NCBI RefSeq assembly: GCF_949987535.1
Contig: NC_080081.1
Location: 47,776,973-47,840,972 of the forward strand
Reading direction: 5' to 3'
Length of the DNA stretch: 64,000 nucleotides
Source of the DNA: Balaenoptera acutorostrata
Taxonomy: Eukaryota > Chordata > Mammalia > Artiodactyla > Balaenopteridae
Below, in pieces: positions 11,131 to 23,365 of this stretch (position 1 is its first letter; each line of letters starts with the position of its first letter). Under the pieces are notes generated by a model. It saw nothing but the letters and a program-made list of their open reading frames with translations, was not told the DNA's origin and ran no database searches. The position numbers and the translations under genes were made by a program.

Positions 11131-14100
11131 TTTATCATTATAAAATAATCCTTTTTATCCCCAGTGATATTCATTACTTTTTAGTCTTTGGAAATTTAAT
11201 GGATTTCTCTGCTCTGCCTGATACAGTTATTTCCTTCCTCTTTGAAAAACAAAGATTTCTTGGCTTCTGTGGCACCAAACTTTATAGGTTTTCATATCCC
11301 TCTGATTTTTCCTTTTCTGTCTCTATTGTGTGTGTTTTTCCTTTGCCTATTTTAAAACTATTGTCATTTCTCAGGTTGCTTTCCTGAAGCCATTGCTCCT
11401 CTCCTGTGTGTATAGTACTTGACTTAGTATATCTTTGTGTATATCTTTGTGTATATCTCTGTCTATGATCTTTCCCTCAAGTTGAGACATTCATGCATTG
11501 ACCTAGAATACCTTCACATGGATGTCTTATTTTTACTTGAAACTCTGTGCGCCCCAAATTAAACGCTTTACTTCCCTCTTAAACACATTTCTATTCCTAT
11601 ATTTTCATAGATGGTAACTTCACCCTTCCAGTGTTTCTGATTATTTCTTGAATATATTCTCTTCTCTCAAGTCTTCTATGAGAGCACTAGTCCCTTTATT
11701 ATCTCATCAGGGCTTTCACAACTTACTATTGCTTCCTAAAAAGCCAACTTCCTGCACAGCAACCAGAGTGACCTATCTAAATTGCATGTCTGACCATATT
11801 TTATCCTATTTGAAACTGCTTAATTGCACCTGTTATCTATAGGTCAAGCCTAAAGCTTTGTGACATGGCACATAAGGCCTCCATGGTAGGACCCTGCTTC
11901 TCTAACTTGGTATACGTCTCTCAGTCAACATGCAGGAATCTTCCAGGGAATAGAAAGATGTAAGATAAGTTGCTGGAGAATTTACTTAGAGAATGTAGAA
12001 ACACAGCTGCTGATTGGAAAAAGGAGTGTTATGTGATAGTAAGGACAATTAATTACTAGCTATGTGCCAAGTAGCGTTCCATATGTTAGCTTTATCAACA
12101 CATTCAGTTTTCACAACAAGCCTCTGACAATAATGCCCAACAAGTGGGCATTATTATTATTCCCTTTTTCAAACACAGAGAAACTGAGGCAAGAGATAGT
12201 ATAAGTAACTTGTTTAAAGTCACATGAGGCAGCCAGGAAAACTGGCAGACTGTCCCCAGAGAACATGATCTTTACCAGGAGAGTTATACTGCCACTTAAG
12301 TCCTATCCCTTTCTCCACTCAGAGTGCCAGTGTAAAATCTAGACGTATTCAATACATCTCCTTATTTTCTGCTTTTCTCTTGCAGCCACCCATATGAGAC
12401 TACTGACCTTGAAACTTACAAGGAAAAGTTGTATCATAGCCATCGATCTTAATCCTGAGAAAATTATAATTGTAAAGACATATTGTATCTAAGAATTTTT
12501 CTGTGATAAGAAATGAACTGTTTGAATATTTCTAGTGAACAAAACTGAAAAAGGTCTGTCCCAAAGGAATAATGATGTGTGTGACTGAGAGATGGCAACA
12601 GGTAAAGGATATAAGTTTTCTTAATTGCAGAGGACGTAGAAAAACTTCTGTATGGAAATCACAGATCTAGCAACAACGGCAGCCTGCTGCCAGGTATACG
12701 TGTAGGCTTTCCCGGTTCCCCTCCGAGCTCCCCACGGGAATGGGGTCTTAGAGACGCTGAGGGGTTCATGGTCTGGGTGTGCATTCTGATGAGTGCTTTG
12801 AGAAGCTTTCCCTGTTCTCCATGGGCCTTCAGACTCACTCAGTATAACTAACTGCTGCCAGACCACTCCAGCATATTCCTGGGTGTTTTCTGTGAGACTG
12901 GTTCACTTGAAGATGAGTTTCCAGATGGATGTGCCAGACAGGCCAGGATTTTGTCCACCTGCAGACTATTCCTGTGCCTACCTAGATGTGCTGTGTCTTG
13001 TGGGATATATGTTAAATTAGATGTCATACTTATGAAAGAAAATAAAATGATTTTGATTATCTGAATTTGTGTCTAACTCGCAAGTGCGGTCACGGGACCG
13101 AAATCATTGACTTTAAAAAAAAGCTCAATGGAAAAGAGTAATTTAAAATAATTTTATCATATTGGCCTAGTAAGATATAAAGCTTTCTGTACTATAATTT
13201 GTTTATTTTGCACTTTTATTCTTATTTTTCCTTTTTAAGTTAAAAACGAATGATAAAGCAAAAAGTATGATAATATATTCCATAGCTTTTCTGTAAAACT
13301 ATATATTCAAAATATTCTGTGTAAAGTAGATATACCAGCATGGACTGGGACAACTGAATATAAGTGAAAATAAGTTCTATAAAACTTAAACTGTTTACTA
13401 AGTTGGGTGGGCCTTTCTGAGTCCATTAATATGAGTTAATTAGAGCTTCCTGTACTTAGATTTTCAGTAGTAACACTTAAGTGCTATCTTGGACTTTTTA
13501 AATATTTATGGGCTGGTTTAGAGAGCTCCTCTTCAAATCAGTAGAAACTTGGGAATAAGATCAAGAGCTCTCAGAGTTGAATATGCTAAGATGTAGTAGG
13601 GTATGCAGACTTGTTTATTCATCCTTTTATCCATTCATTCATGAAGCCTTTATTGAGGGCTTAGTACTATTATAGGAATACAGAAATGAATAATCTGTCT
13701 CTGCCCTCTGGGAACAGTGGGGAAACAGATGTGTACACAACCAGTATACAGTTGTAGTGCAGTGATATGGGCTGGAATGGCACAGTGGTAAGGTCAACTT
13801 TGGTCTTTGAGAAGACTTCATAGAGAAGGTGCCTTGTCAGCTGAGTTTTAAAGGACAGGTTGGAATACAGGCTGGCAGGAGTGGTAGTAATTTTTTTACC
13901 CTGTAATAATTTTACTTCCTGGATATCAGTGGAATGGGTTCCTAGTGGAAGTGTCAGGTTGGCAAGTAGAAAGCCATTGTTGATGTCTTCAGATAATTTT
14001 TGTGTATGGGTAGTATTGGTCTGTATCTTAAAAATAGTCTGATACTTATTTACAGAGCTAATTTACATTTCCTTTCAAGCATATAGTATTATCATGTTTG

Positions 14101-16759
14101 AATATATGCAATTAGAAACTGTATTTGGGTAGATGCGGGTATATATAACTTTGAGGTATTTTGAATATTAAATTCTTTTAAAATGTATTTGTGCTCTTTT
14201 CCTTTGAGTGGGTATTTTCCTTACTATCTTATACCATGGTATTAAATTACAGAAATTCATACTTGTTTTTAGTGTAGGGGACCGCTCTTTGAAATAACAG
14301 TGTTGGGAAGAGTCTGGGTTTTTAAATTTAATATATAAAAGGCATAATGTCTGGCATTCTCCGTGATACGCTGTGTTAATTATTCCTTTTTTAAAATATA
14401 GTTGAGAAGGATTTAGAAGTGCAAGATGCAGTAGCTTGTGTCCTGGGCATGGAAGGTAGGAAGCTATTCATTAATTAACCCAGTTAACAAATATTAATAG
14501 AACACCCACTACATGCTTAGGACCATGCCAAGTTCCAGGAACATTTAGTGAATAAAATAACAATTCTTGTTCTCAAGGACTTAAAGGTTTGTTGAGTAAA
14601 CATATGTATGATGAAAGGCAGTTTCAGAGTAGTATACATACAATATAATGGAAAGCACTAGGTCTGTGGGCATCTAATCCAGTCTTGAGGTGTCAGAAAG
14701 GCTCCTATGTGAGATGTAGTTCAAACTGAAAGCTAAGGATTGAGTTGAAATTAGCCAGATAAAGGGGATGGGATAGGAGTTGTGGGTGTGGATAGGTTCT
14801 AGGCACGAGGGATAGCTTGTGCATGTGTAGAAGACTCTAGATTATTCATTACATCTAGATCATATAAGGGTGGTGGAGTAGTGAAGACATTGTCTGGAGA
14901 GGAAGTAAGATTTAGATTAAAGTGGACCTTTGAGCCATGGTAAGATATTTGAGGGTCATCCTCTGAGTAATGGGGTTACAAAGGCTGAAGGTTTTAAGCA
15001 CAGGAGTGAGGGACATGATTTGATTTGCGTTTCGGTAAGATCAAATTGACATCTGTGCAGAGAGTAGCCTGGGGAGGGGTAGAGGTAGGGGGCAGTGAAG
15101 ACACAGGGACAAGTTAGGAGACTGCAGCAATTGTCCAGGTGGCCTGAACTAGGGCAGTGGCAGTAGGGGCAGAGGGCAGAGAGAAGATAAATTGAGAAGA
15201 TACAGTCCACATGGTTTGATTTACGTTTCCTAGTTAATTTTCATTAAAGTTATTACAATTAAAATCACTTTTCTACTGACCAGAGTCAACATCAGAAGTC
15301 ATAATCAATCCACATCTTCATTAAGCACCTATGTGCTTCTCCCCCATCCAGGTCTGTTTATTTTTCAAATCTGACAGTATCTCCCAACTTCTCCAGCCTT
15401 CGAAAACCCTCCTACTGTGCTCTTTGGAACTCAAAGCCTGTTATCTTTGAATGTTTGCTTTCCTTTTGCTCTACTTGAAACCTAGGGGTTATTTGAGGAC
15501 TTTATTTCCCTGGTAGCTCTTCATTCAAAAGCTTCCAGCTCTTCTTGAGCAATTTTATTTCATTTCTCCATGTTGGTCTCAACTGTAGGTCATCTAGTCC
15601 CTCCCATTGATTCACTGCAAGCATTAGAACTTGAGTTACTTTCTTTTCCACCACTATTTCTGTTATTATTCCATATCTACCTACCAGGAACTCTTAACCT
15701 GTGGTCCATGGACCACCAAGGGGTCTGTGGTAGAATTCATGGTGTTATTGAACTTAATGGGAAAGGATTAAATCTTTTTAATTAACCTTTAAGTGAAACT
15801 TAGTATTTAAAAAAATTATAAACATAGGCAAAACAAAAAAACAAATGAGCAACCGAACACATGCACAGTAGGATTGGACATGTGACTTTATCACAGATAA
15901 AGAAAGACTGAGGCCCTCATTCTTCCCTACGTGGGCATTTCCATTGGCTGCTCTGCACGTGGCACTTGGCTGTGGAATACATATTGCATGTGGTAACTTA
16001 TTTTCAAGCAATTTAAAGGAATTTCAATAATATAATAAGTATGTTTCTCATTTAATAATATTAAAATACTATATGAAATCTAAATGTGAGCAAATCATTG
16101 TAAGTAGTTAATTTTTTTGGGGGGGGGTGGCACTTTTTCATCTTTTCAGAGAAGCGTCTGGCTAAAGAACTTTTCATAAATTTCAATAATACAAGTTAAA
16201 AGTGGGAAATGCCCATTTGTAATATTTAGGAACATTGAAGGCAGAATGAGGTAGTTGGTGGGTTTGTGGGAATTGTTATTGGGTGATTGTACCTATGACT
16301 GGTGTGGTTAGCTTATCACACCTGAAACAATGAACGGCCAGTTTTCCTCCCCACAACGATGTCTCTTTGTAACAGTGATGTCACTAGCATTTTAGTAAAG
16401 ACCATGGAACAACACAGGTACACTGCTTAGCTTGTAACATGCACCATCTCCTGTAATTCTCATATCAGCCTCACCAGGTTCCCTGTGTATCCCCTTTCCA
16501 AAGCCTCTCTTGAGGTTCCTTCTCAACTCCAGAATTAATCGCTGGTCTCTATCTGTTGCTAATTTACTTAAGATTTTCTTGAGGGCATTTACAATACTTT
16601 ATTTGTAATTTGTTATTATATTTTTCCCTTAAGTGGTAAACATTTGTGGGATGGCACTATGTTTTATGTGTTTTATCTCTAGTAATTGCTTATTTATCCA
16701 TACCTTCAAGTACTTATTGACTGCTAGCTTTCTGCCAGCAACTGTTCCATAGGCTGAAC
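11131..16759. other. Intronic sequence with scattered old repeats, no gene
   Basis: The stretch holds one MIR (12050-12290) and several decayed dispersed-repeat-like stretches I cannot name. Examples are 11640-11930, 13615-13870, 14480-15210 (motifs of the type 'agtaatggggttacaaaggctgaag' and 'agtagcctggggagg') and 15685-16010. The longest frame, 84 codons at 14956-15210 (-), falls in one of these stretches. I see no coding exon. Confidence 0.5.
12050..12290 (+). repeat. MIR SINE
   Basis: It retains actagctatgtgccaagta, cacaacaagcctctgac, ggcattattattattcccttt, cagagaaactgaggcaagag and gtaacttgtttaaagtcacat in the order of MIR. Confidence 0.85.
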
Positions 16760-16762
16760 ACA

Positions 16763-17242
16763 TAACAGTGGCTGTAACAGTTACCTGCTGCTGTGTAACA
16801 AACAAAGCCAAAACAGCAAACATTTATTATCTCATATTGTTTCTGTGGTTCAGGAGTTTGGACTTTGCTTAGCTGGGTGGTTCTGACTTGGTGTCTCAGG
16901 AGGTTGTGGTGAAGATGTTGTCTAGAGCGCTCATATCTGAAGGTTTGACTGGGGCTTCCGGGATGGCTTAAGCACATGGCTGTCGGCAGATGCCTCCCTG
17001 CTTCTCTAGCTTCTTTAGCTCAGTTCTTTGCCCTTTGGGCCTCCCCCTAGGTCTTCTTGAGTGTCCTCATGATCTGGCAGCTGGCATATCCTAGAGTGAG
17101 TGATCCAAGAGGGAGCAAGACAAAAGCTGTAATGTCTCTTATGACCTAGTCTTGGAAATGACACTCCATAATTTTCACAGTGTGCTGTTGGTTACACAAG
17201 TCAGGGGATCATTGGGGGCTGTCCTAGAGACTGGCCACCACA
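16763..17242 (-). mobile_element. MLT1-type ERVL-MaLR solo LTR
   Basis: The + strand begins ctgctgctgtgtaacaaac, with catttattatctcat soon after. It continues through cttagctgggtggttctg, gaaggtttgactggggctt, gagtgatccaagagggagc and ends ggctgtcctagagactggc-caccaca. These are the reverse complement of a MaLR LTR that starts tgtggt and includes an AATAAA region. There is no internal region nearby. It is diverged and non-functional. Confidence 0.72.
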
Positions 17243-17498
17243 AATAAGACAGTTGATGGTTTGTCTAGCATGGAACTTATATTTTGGTGGGAAAGAGGCA
17301 GAGTCAACAATTACAAAGTATATGAAAATTACAGGTTTTCGTAAGTCATATATCAGGACATATGAAGGAAATAAACCGTGTGCTGTGACAGAGAAGGGGG
17401 AGTGGGTGAGCTCATGTTCTATTTTAGATAGAGTGGTCAGCCTTTTAACCTGAAGCTGAAAGGTGAGAGGTAGTTTTATTTCCTATTAACAACTCACT

Positions 17499-17591
17499 GC
17501 CATATTAATTAAGTGTGGTGTACCACCTCCAAATAGCACTATAATAGAATTCTCTCAGTCTTCTGTGTATTTAACCAGTTCTTCATCAAAG
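17499..17591 (+). repeat. Left copy of a 92-bp paired sequence
   Basis: It shares gccatattaatta, gtgtaccacctccaaata, ctcagtcttct and gtatttaaccagttcttca with 25601-25692, in the same orientation and exactly 8,100 bp away. Identity is roughly 85-90 percent by eye and drops off sharply outside. I do not recognise the family. Confidence 0.8.
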
Positions 17592-17849
17592 ATACTGCTG
17601 TGGAAATTTTAAGTAGTTTGGTTAGGGTAACCCAGCAAGCGAGGGACTGGGCAGGATTCAGAAGTCAGACTCTGGAGCCATGTTTTTAATCAGCAAGTTG
17701 CTTGGTTAGTAATAAAGCTAATTAAAAAGCCAACTTATTTTAGCTGTTGTTTTTTCCTTCTCTTAAATGTAGTACAAGATTGCATGAAAATTGATAATTT
17801 TAAGCGATATATTTTTCTGGATTTCAGGTATATGTGTTCAAATAGAATT

Positions 17850-18070
17850 TTTTAAAAAATATTTATTTATTTATTTATTTACGTGGTTGTACCAGGACTT
17901 AGTTGCGGCTCGCCGGCTCCTTAGTTGCAGCATGTGGACTCCTTAGTTGTGGCATGCGAACTCTTAGTTGAGGCATGCATGTGGGATCTAGTTCCCTGAC
18001 CAGGGATTGAACCCGGGCCCCCTGCATTGGGAGCACAGGGTCTTAACCACTGCACCACCAGGGAAGTCCC
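17850..18070 (-). mobile_element. Older tRNA-derived SINE (cetartiodactyl type)
   Basis: It has an (ATTT)n tail on the left and a head on the right containing the antisense B-box region (gggattgaacccgggcc) and ccaccagggaagtccc. The body (cttagttgcggctcgcc, cttagttgtggcatgcg) differs from the other seven copies, so this is an older subfamily. A perfect 12-bp target duplication, tcaaatagaatt, lies at 17838-17849 and 18071-18082. Confidence 0.93.
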
Positions 18071-18609
18071 TCAAATAGAATTAATTCATTACTTAAAATT
18101 AACTTTTATTTGCTTAATAATTCTCCTGGGTTGCATGAAAATACTCCCTTCTGGGTTCCAAGGAAGCACGTTTATGATCACAAATAGTTTTTCTGACTTT
18201 TCAAATTCTAAGATGACTAATAATTACATTTCTTCCTTTTATTTTTAAACATCTTTATTAGAATATAATTGCTTTACAATGGTGTGTTAGTTTCTGCTTT
18301 ATAACAAAGTGAATCAGTTATATATATACACATATGCCCGTATATCTCTTCCCTCTTGCATCTCCCTCCCTCCCACCCTCCCTACCCCAACCCTCTAGGT
18401 GGTCACAAAGCACCGAGCTGATCTCCCTGTGCTATGCGGCTACTTCCCACTAGCTATCTATTTTATGTTTGGTAGTGTATATGTGTCCATGCCACTCTCT
18501 CACTTTGTCCCAGCTTATCCTTCCCCCTCGCCATATACTCAAGTCCATTCACTAGTAGGTCTGCATCTTTATTCCCGTCTTGCCCCTAGGTTCTTCTGAC
18601 CATTTTTTT

Positions 18610-21600
18610 TTAGATTCCATATATATGTGTTAGCATACAGTATTTGTTTTCCTCTTTCTGACCTACTTCACTCTGTATGACAGTCTCTAGGTTCATCCAC
18701 CTCACTACAAATAACTCAGTATTGTTCCTTTTTATGGCTAAGTAATATTCCATTGTATATATGTGCCACGTCTTCTTTATCCATTCATCTGTTGATGGAC
18801 ACTTAGGTTGCTTCCATGTCCTGGCTACTGTAAATACAACTGCAATGAATATTGAGGTACATGACTCTTTTTGAATTATGGTTTTCTCAGGGTATATGAC
18901 CAGTAGTGGGATTGCTGGGTTGTATGGTAGTTCTATTTGTAGTTTTTTAAGGAACCTCCACACTGTTCTCCATAGTGGCTGTATCAATTTACATTCCCAC
19001 CAACAGTGCAAGAGTGTTCCCTTTTCTCCACACCCTCTCCAGCATTTATTGTTTCTAGAGTTTTTGATGATGGCCATTCTGACTGGTGTGAGATGATATC
19101 TCATTGTAGTTTTGATTTGCATTTCTCTAATGATTAATGATGTTGAGCATTCTTTCATGTGTTTGTTGGCAATCTATATATCTTCTTTGGAGAAATGTCT
19201 ATTTAGGTCTTCTGCCCATTTTTGGATTGGGTTGTTTGTTTCTTTGTGATTGAGCTGCATGAGCTGCTTGTAAATCTTGGAGATTAATCCTTTGTCAGTT
19301 GCTTCATTTGCAAATATTTTCTCCCATTCTGAGGGTTGTCTTTTGGTCTTGTTTATGGTTTCCTTTGCTGTGCAAAAGCTTTTAAGTTTCATTAGGTCCC
19401 ATTTGTTTCTTTGTGTTTTTATTTCCATTTCTCGAGGAGTTGGGTCAAAAAGGATCTTGCTGTGATTTATGTCATACAGTGTTCTGCCTATGTTTTCCTC
19501 TAAGAGTTTGATGGTGTCTGGCCTTACATTGAGATCTTTAATCCATTTTGAATTTATTTTTGTATATGGTGTTAGGGAGTGTTCTAATTTCATTCTTTTA
19601 CGTGTAGCTGTCCAGTTTTCTGAGCAACACTTATTGAAGAGAGTGTCTTTTCTCCATTGTATATTCTTGCCTCCTTTATCAAAGATAAGGCGACCATATG
19701 TGTGTGGGTTTATCTCTGGGCTTTCTATCCTGTTCCATTGATCTATATTTCTGTTTTTGTTCCAGTACCATACTGTCTTGATTACTGAAGCTTTGTAGTA
19801 GAGTCTAAAGTCAGGGAGCCTGATTCCTCCAGCTCCATTTTTCGTTCTCAAGATTGCTTTGGCTATTCGGGGTCTTTTGTGTTTCCATACAAATTGTGAA
19901 ATTTTTTGTTCTAGTTCTGTGAAAAATGCCAGTGGTAGTTTGATAGCAATTGCATTGAATCTGTAGATTGCTTTGGGTAGTAGAGTCATTTTCACAATGT
20001 TGATTCTTCCAATCCAAGAACATGGTATATCTCTCCATCTATTTGTATCATCTTTAATTTCTTTCATCAGTGTCTTATAATTTTCTGCATACAGGTCTTT
20101 TGTCTCCTTAGGTAGGTGTATTCCTAGATATTTTATTCTTTTTGTTGCAGTGGTAAACGGGAGTGTTTACTTTCAGATTTTTCATCAGTAGTATATAGGA
20201 ATGCAAGAGATTTCTGTGCATTAATTTTGTATCCTGCTACTTTACCAAATTCATTGATTAGCTCTAGTAGTTTTCTGGTAGCATCTTTAGGATTCTCTAT
20301 GTATAGTATCATGTCATCTGCAAACAGTGACAGCTTTACTTCTTCTTTTCCGATTTGGATTCCTTTTATTTCTTTTTCTTCTCTGATTGTTGTAGCTAAA
20401 ATTTCCAAAACGATGTTGAATAATAGTGGTGAGAGTGGGCAACCTTGTCTTGTTCCTGATCTTAGTGGAAATGGTTTCAGTTTTTCACCATTGAGGACGA
20501 TGTTGGCTGTGGGTTTGTCATATATGGCCGTTATTATGTTGAGGAAATTTCCCTCTATGCCTACGTTCTGGAGGGTTTTTATCATAAATGGGTGTTGAAT
20601 TTTGTCGAAAGCTTTCTCTGCATCTATTGAGATGATCATGTTGTTTTTCTCGTTCAATTTGTTAATATGGTGTATCATGTTGATTGATTTGCATATATTG
20701 AAGAATCCTTGTATTCCTGGGATAAACCCCACTTGATCATAGTGTATGATCATTTTAATAGGCTGTTGGATTCTGTTTGCTAGTATTTTGTTGAGGTTTT
20801 TTGCATCTATGTTCATCAGTGATATTGGCCTGTAGTTTTCTTTCTTTGTGACATCTTTGTCTGGTTTTGGTATCAGGGTGATGGTGGCCTTGTAGAATGA
20901 GTTTGGGAGTGTTCCTCCCTCTGCTATATTTTGGAAGAGTTTGAGAAGGATAGGTGTTAGCTCTTCTCTAAATGTTTGATAGAATTCGCCTGTGAAGCCA
21001 TCTGGTCCTGGGCTTTTGTTTGTTGGAAGATTTTTAATCACAGTTTCAATTTCAGTGCTTGTGATTGGTCTGTTCATATTTTCTATTTCTTCCTGGTTCA
21101 GTGTCGGAAGGTTGTGCATTTCTAAGAATTTATCCATTTCTTCCAGGTTCTCCATTTTATTGGCATAGAGTTGCTTGTAGTAATCTCTCATGATCCTTTT
21201 TATTTCTGCAATGTCAGTTGTTACTTCTCCTTTTTCATTTCTAATTCTATTGATTTGAGTCTTCTCCCTTTTTCTCTTGATGAGTCTGGCTAATGGTTTA
21301 TCAATTTTGTTTATCTTCTCGAAGAACCAGCTTTTAGTTTTATTGATCTTTGCTATCGTTTCCTTCATTTCTTTTTCATTTATTTCTGATCTGATCTTTA
21401 TGATTTCTTTCCTTCTGCTAACTTTGGGGTTTTTTTGTTCTTCTTTCTCTAATTGCTTTTGGTGTAAGGTTAGATTGTTTATTTGAGTTTTTTCTTGTTT
21501 CTTAAGGTAGGCTTGTATAGCTATAATATTCTCTCTTAGAAAGCTTTTGCTGCATCCCATAGGTTTTGGTCATTGTGTTTTCATTGTCGTTTGTTTCTAG

Positions 21601-22414
21601 GTATTTTCTGATGTCCTTTTTGATATCTTCAGTGATCTCTTGGTTATTAAGTAGTGTATTGTTTAGCCTCCATGTGTTTGTATTTCTTACAGATTTTTTC
21701 TGTAATTGATATCTAGTCTCATAGTGTTATGGTCAGAAAAGATACTTGATACGATTTCAATTTCCTTAAATTTACCAAGGCTTGATTTGTGACCCAAGAT
21801 ATTATCTGTCCTGGAGAATGTTCCTTGAGCACTTGAGAAGAATGTGTATTCTGTTGTTTTTGGATGGAATGTCCTATAAATATCAATGAAGTCTGTCTTG
21901 TTTAATGTATCATTTAAAGCTTGTGTTTCCGTATTTATTTTCATTTTGGATGATCTGTCCATTGGTGAAAGTGGGGTGGTAAAGTCCCCTATTATGATTG
22001 TTTTTTGTCGATTTCCCCTTTTATGGCTGTTAGTATTTGCCTTATGTATTGAGGTGCTTCCATGTTGGGTGCATAAATATTTACAATTGTTATATCTTCT
22101 TCTTGGATTGATCCCTTGATCATTATGTAGTGTCCTTCTTTGTCTCTTGTAATAGTCTTTGTTTTAAAGTCTATTTTGTCTGATATGAGAATTGCTACTC
22201 CAGCTTTCTTTTGATTTCTATTTGCATGGAATATCTTTTTCCATCCCCTCACTTTCAGTCTGTATGTGTCCCTTGGTCTGAAGTGGGTCTCTTGTAGACA
22301 GCATATATATGAGTCTTGTTTTTGTATCCATTCAGCAAGCCTGTGTCTTTTGGTGGGAGCATTTAATCCATTTACATTTAAGGTAATTATCGATATATAT
22401 GTTCCTATTACCAT
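18610..22414 (-). pseudogene. L1-A ORF2 (endonuclease and reverse transcriptase), multiply broken
   Basis: ORF2p nicks the target DNA and reverse-transcribes L1 RNA at the nick. The endonuclease begins MVIGTYISIITLNVNGLN at 22414 and keeps LQETH. Its C-terminal piece lies at 21687-21962 with SDHN. The reverse transcriptase lies at 20133-21560 (475 codons) with the [22 protein letters not shown] and [11 protein letters not shown] motifs. The thumb and cysteine-region pieces are at 19174-20067 and 18610-19158 ([18 protein letters not shown]). At least four frame breaks fall between these pieces (near 21980, 21600-21680, 20070-20130 and 19165). The RT core itself is uninterrupted. Not capable of retrotransposition as it stands. 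Confidence 0.95.
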
Positions 22415-22472
22415 TTTCTTAATTGTTTTGGGTTTAATATTGTAGGTCTTTTCCTTCTCTTGTGTTTCCTGC

Positions 22473-23365
22473 CTAGAGAAGTTCCTTTAGCATTTGTTGT
22501 AAAGCTGGTTTGGTGGTTCTGAATTCTCTTAGCTTTTGCTTGTCTGTAAAGCTTTTAATTTCTCCATCAAATCTGAATGAGATCCTTGGTGGGTAGAGTA
22601 ATCTTGGTTGTAGGTTTTTCTCCTTCATCACTTTAAATATGTCCTGCCACTCCCTTCTGGCTTGCAGAGATTCTGCTGAAAGATCAGCTGTTAACCTTAT
22701 GGGGATTCCCTTGTGTGTTATGTGATGTTTTTCCCTTGCTGCTTTTAATATTTTTCCTTTGCATTTAATTTTTGGTAGTTTGATTAATATGTGTCTTGAC
22801 ATGTTTCTCGTTGGATTTATGTTGTATGGGACTCTCTGTGCTTCCTGGACTTGATTAACTATTTCCTTTCCCATATTAGAGAAGTTTTCAACTATAATCT
22901 CTCCAAATATTTTCTCAGTCCCTTTGTTTTTCTCTTCTTCTTCTGAGACCCCTATAATTCGAATGTTGGTGCTTTTAATGTTGTCCCAGTGGTCTCTGAG
23001 ACTGTCCTCAATTTTTTTCATTCTTTTTTCTTTATTCTGCTCTGCAGTAGTTATTTCCACTCTTATCTTCCAGGTCACTTGTCCGTTCTTCTGCCTCAGT
23101 TATTCTGCTCTTGATCCCTTCTGGAGAATTTTTAATTTCATTTATTGTGTTGTTCATCACTGTTTGTTTGCTCTTTCGTTGTTCTAGGTCCTTGTTAAAC
23201 GTTTCTTGTATTTTCTCCATTTCTATTTCCTAGATTTTGGATCATCTTTACTATCATTACTCTGAAATCTCTTTCAGGTAGACTGCCTATTTCTTCTTCA
23301 TTTGTATGGTCTGATGGAGTTTTACCTTGCCACTTCATCTGCTGTGTTTTTCTCTGTCTTCTCAT
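22473..23365 (-). pseudogene. L1-A ORF1 (RNA-binding chaperone), frameshifted
   Basis: L1 ORF1p is a trimeric RNA-binding protein that packages L1 RNA. The start is likely MRRQRKTQQMK (ATG complement at 23363-23365). A coiled-coil segment (ETFNKDLEQRKSK, RITEAEERTSDLEDK) is read at 23032-23220. The RRM and C-terminal domain are read in another frame at 22473-23078 (NIRIIGVSEEEE, RHILIKLPKIK, SFTDKQKLREF, ending PALQQMLKELL). The two overlap around 23032-23078, showing a frameshift just after SDLEDK. The RRM half is otherwise well kept. The stop lies about 58 bp from ORF2. Confidence 0.92.

Noticed and set aside
20133..21560. 475-codon reverse transcriptase as a host RT, retron or group II intron
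   Set aside because: Motifs, order and flanks are those of mammalian L1 ORF2 and it sits in a complete L1.
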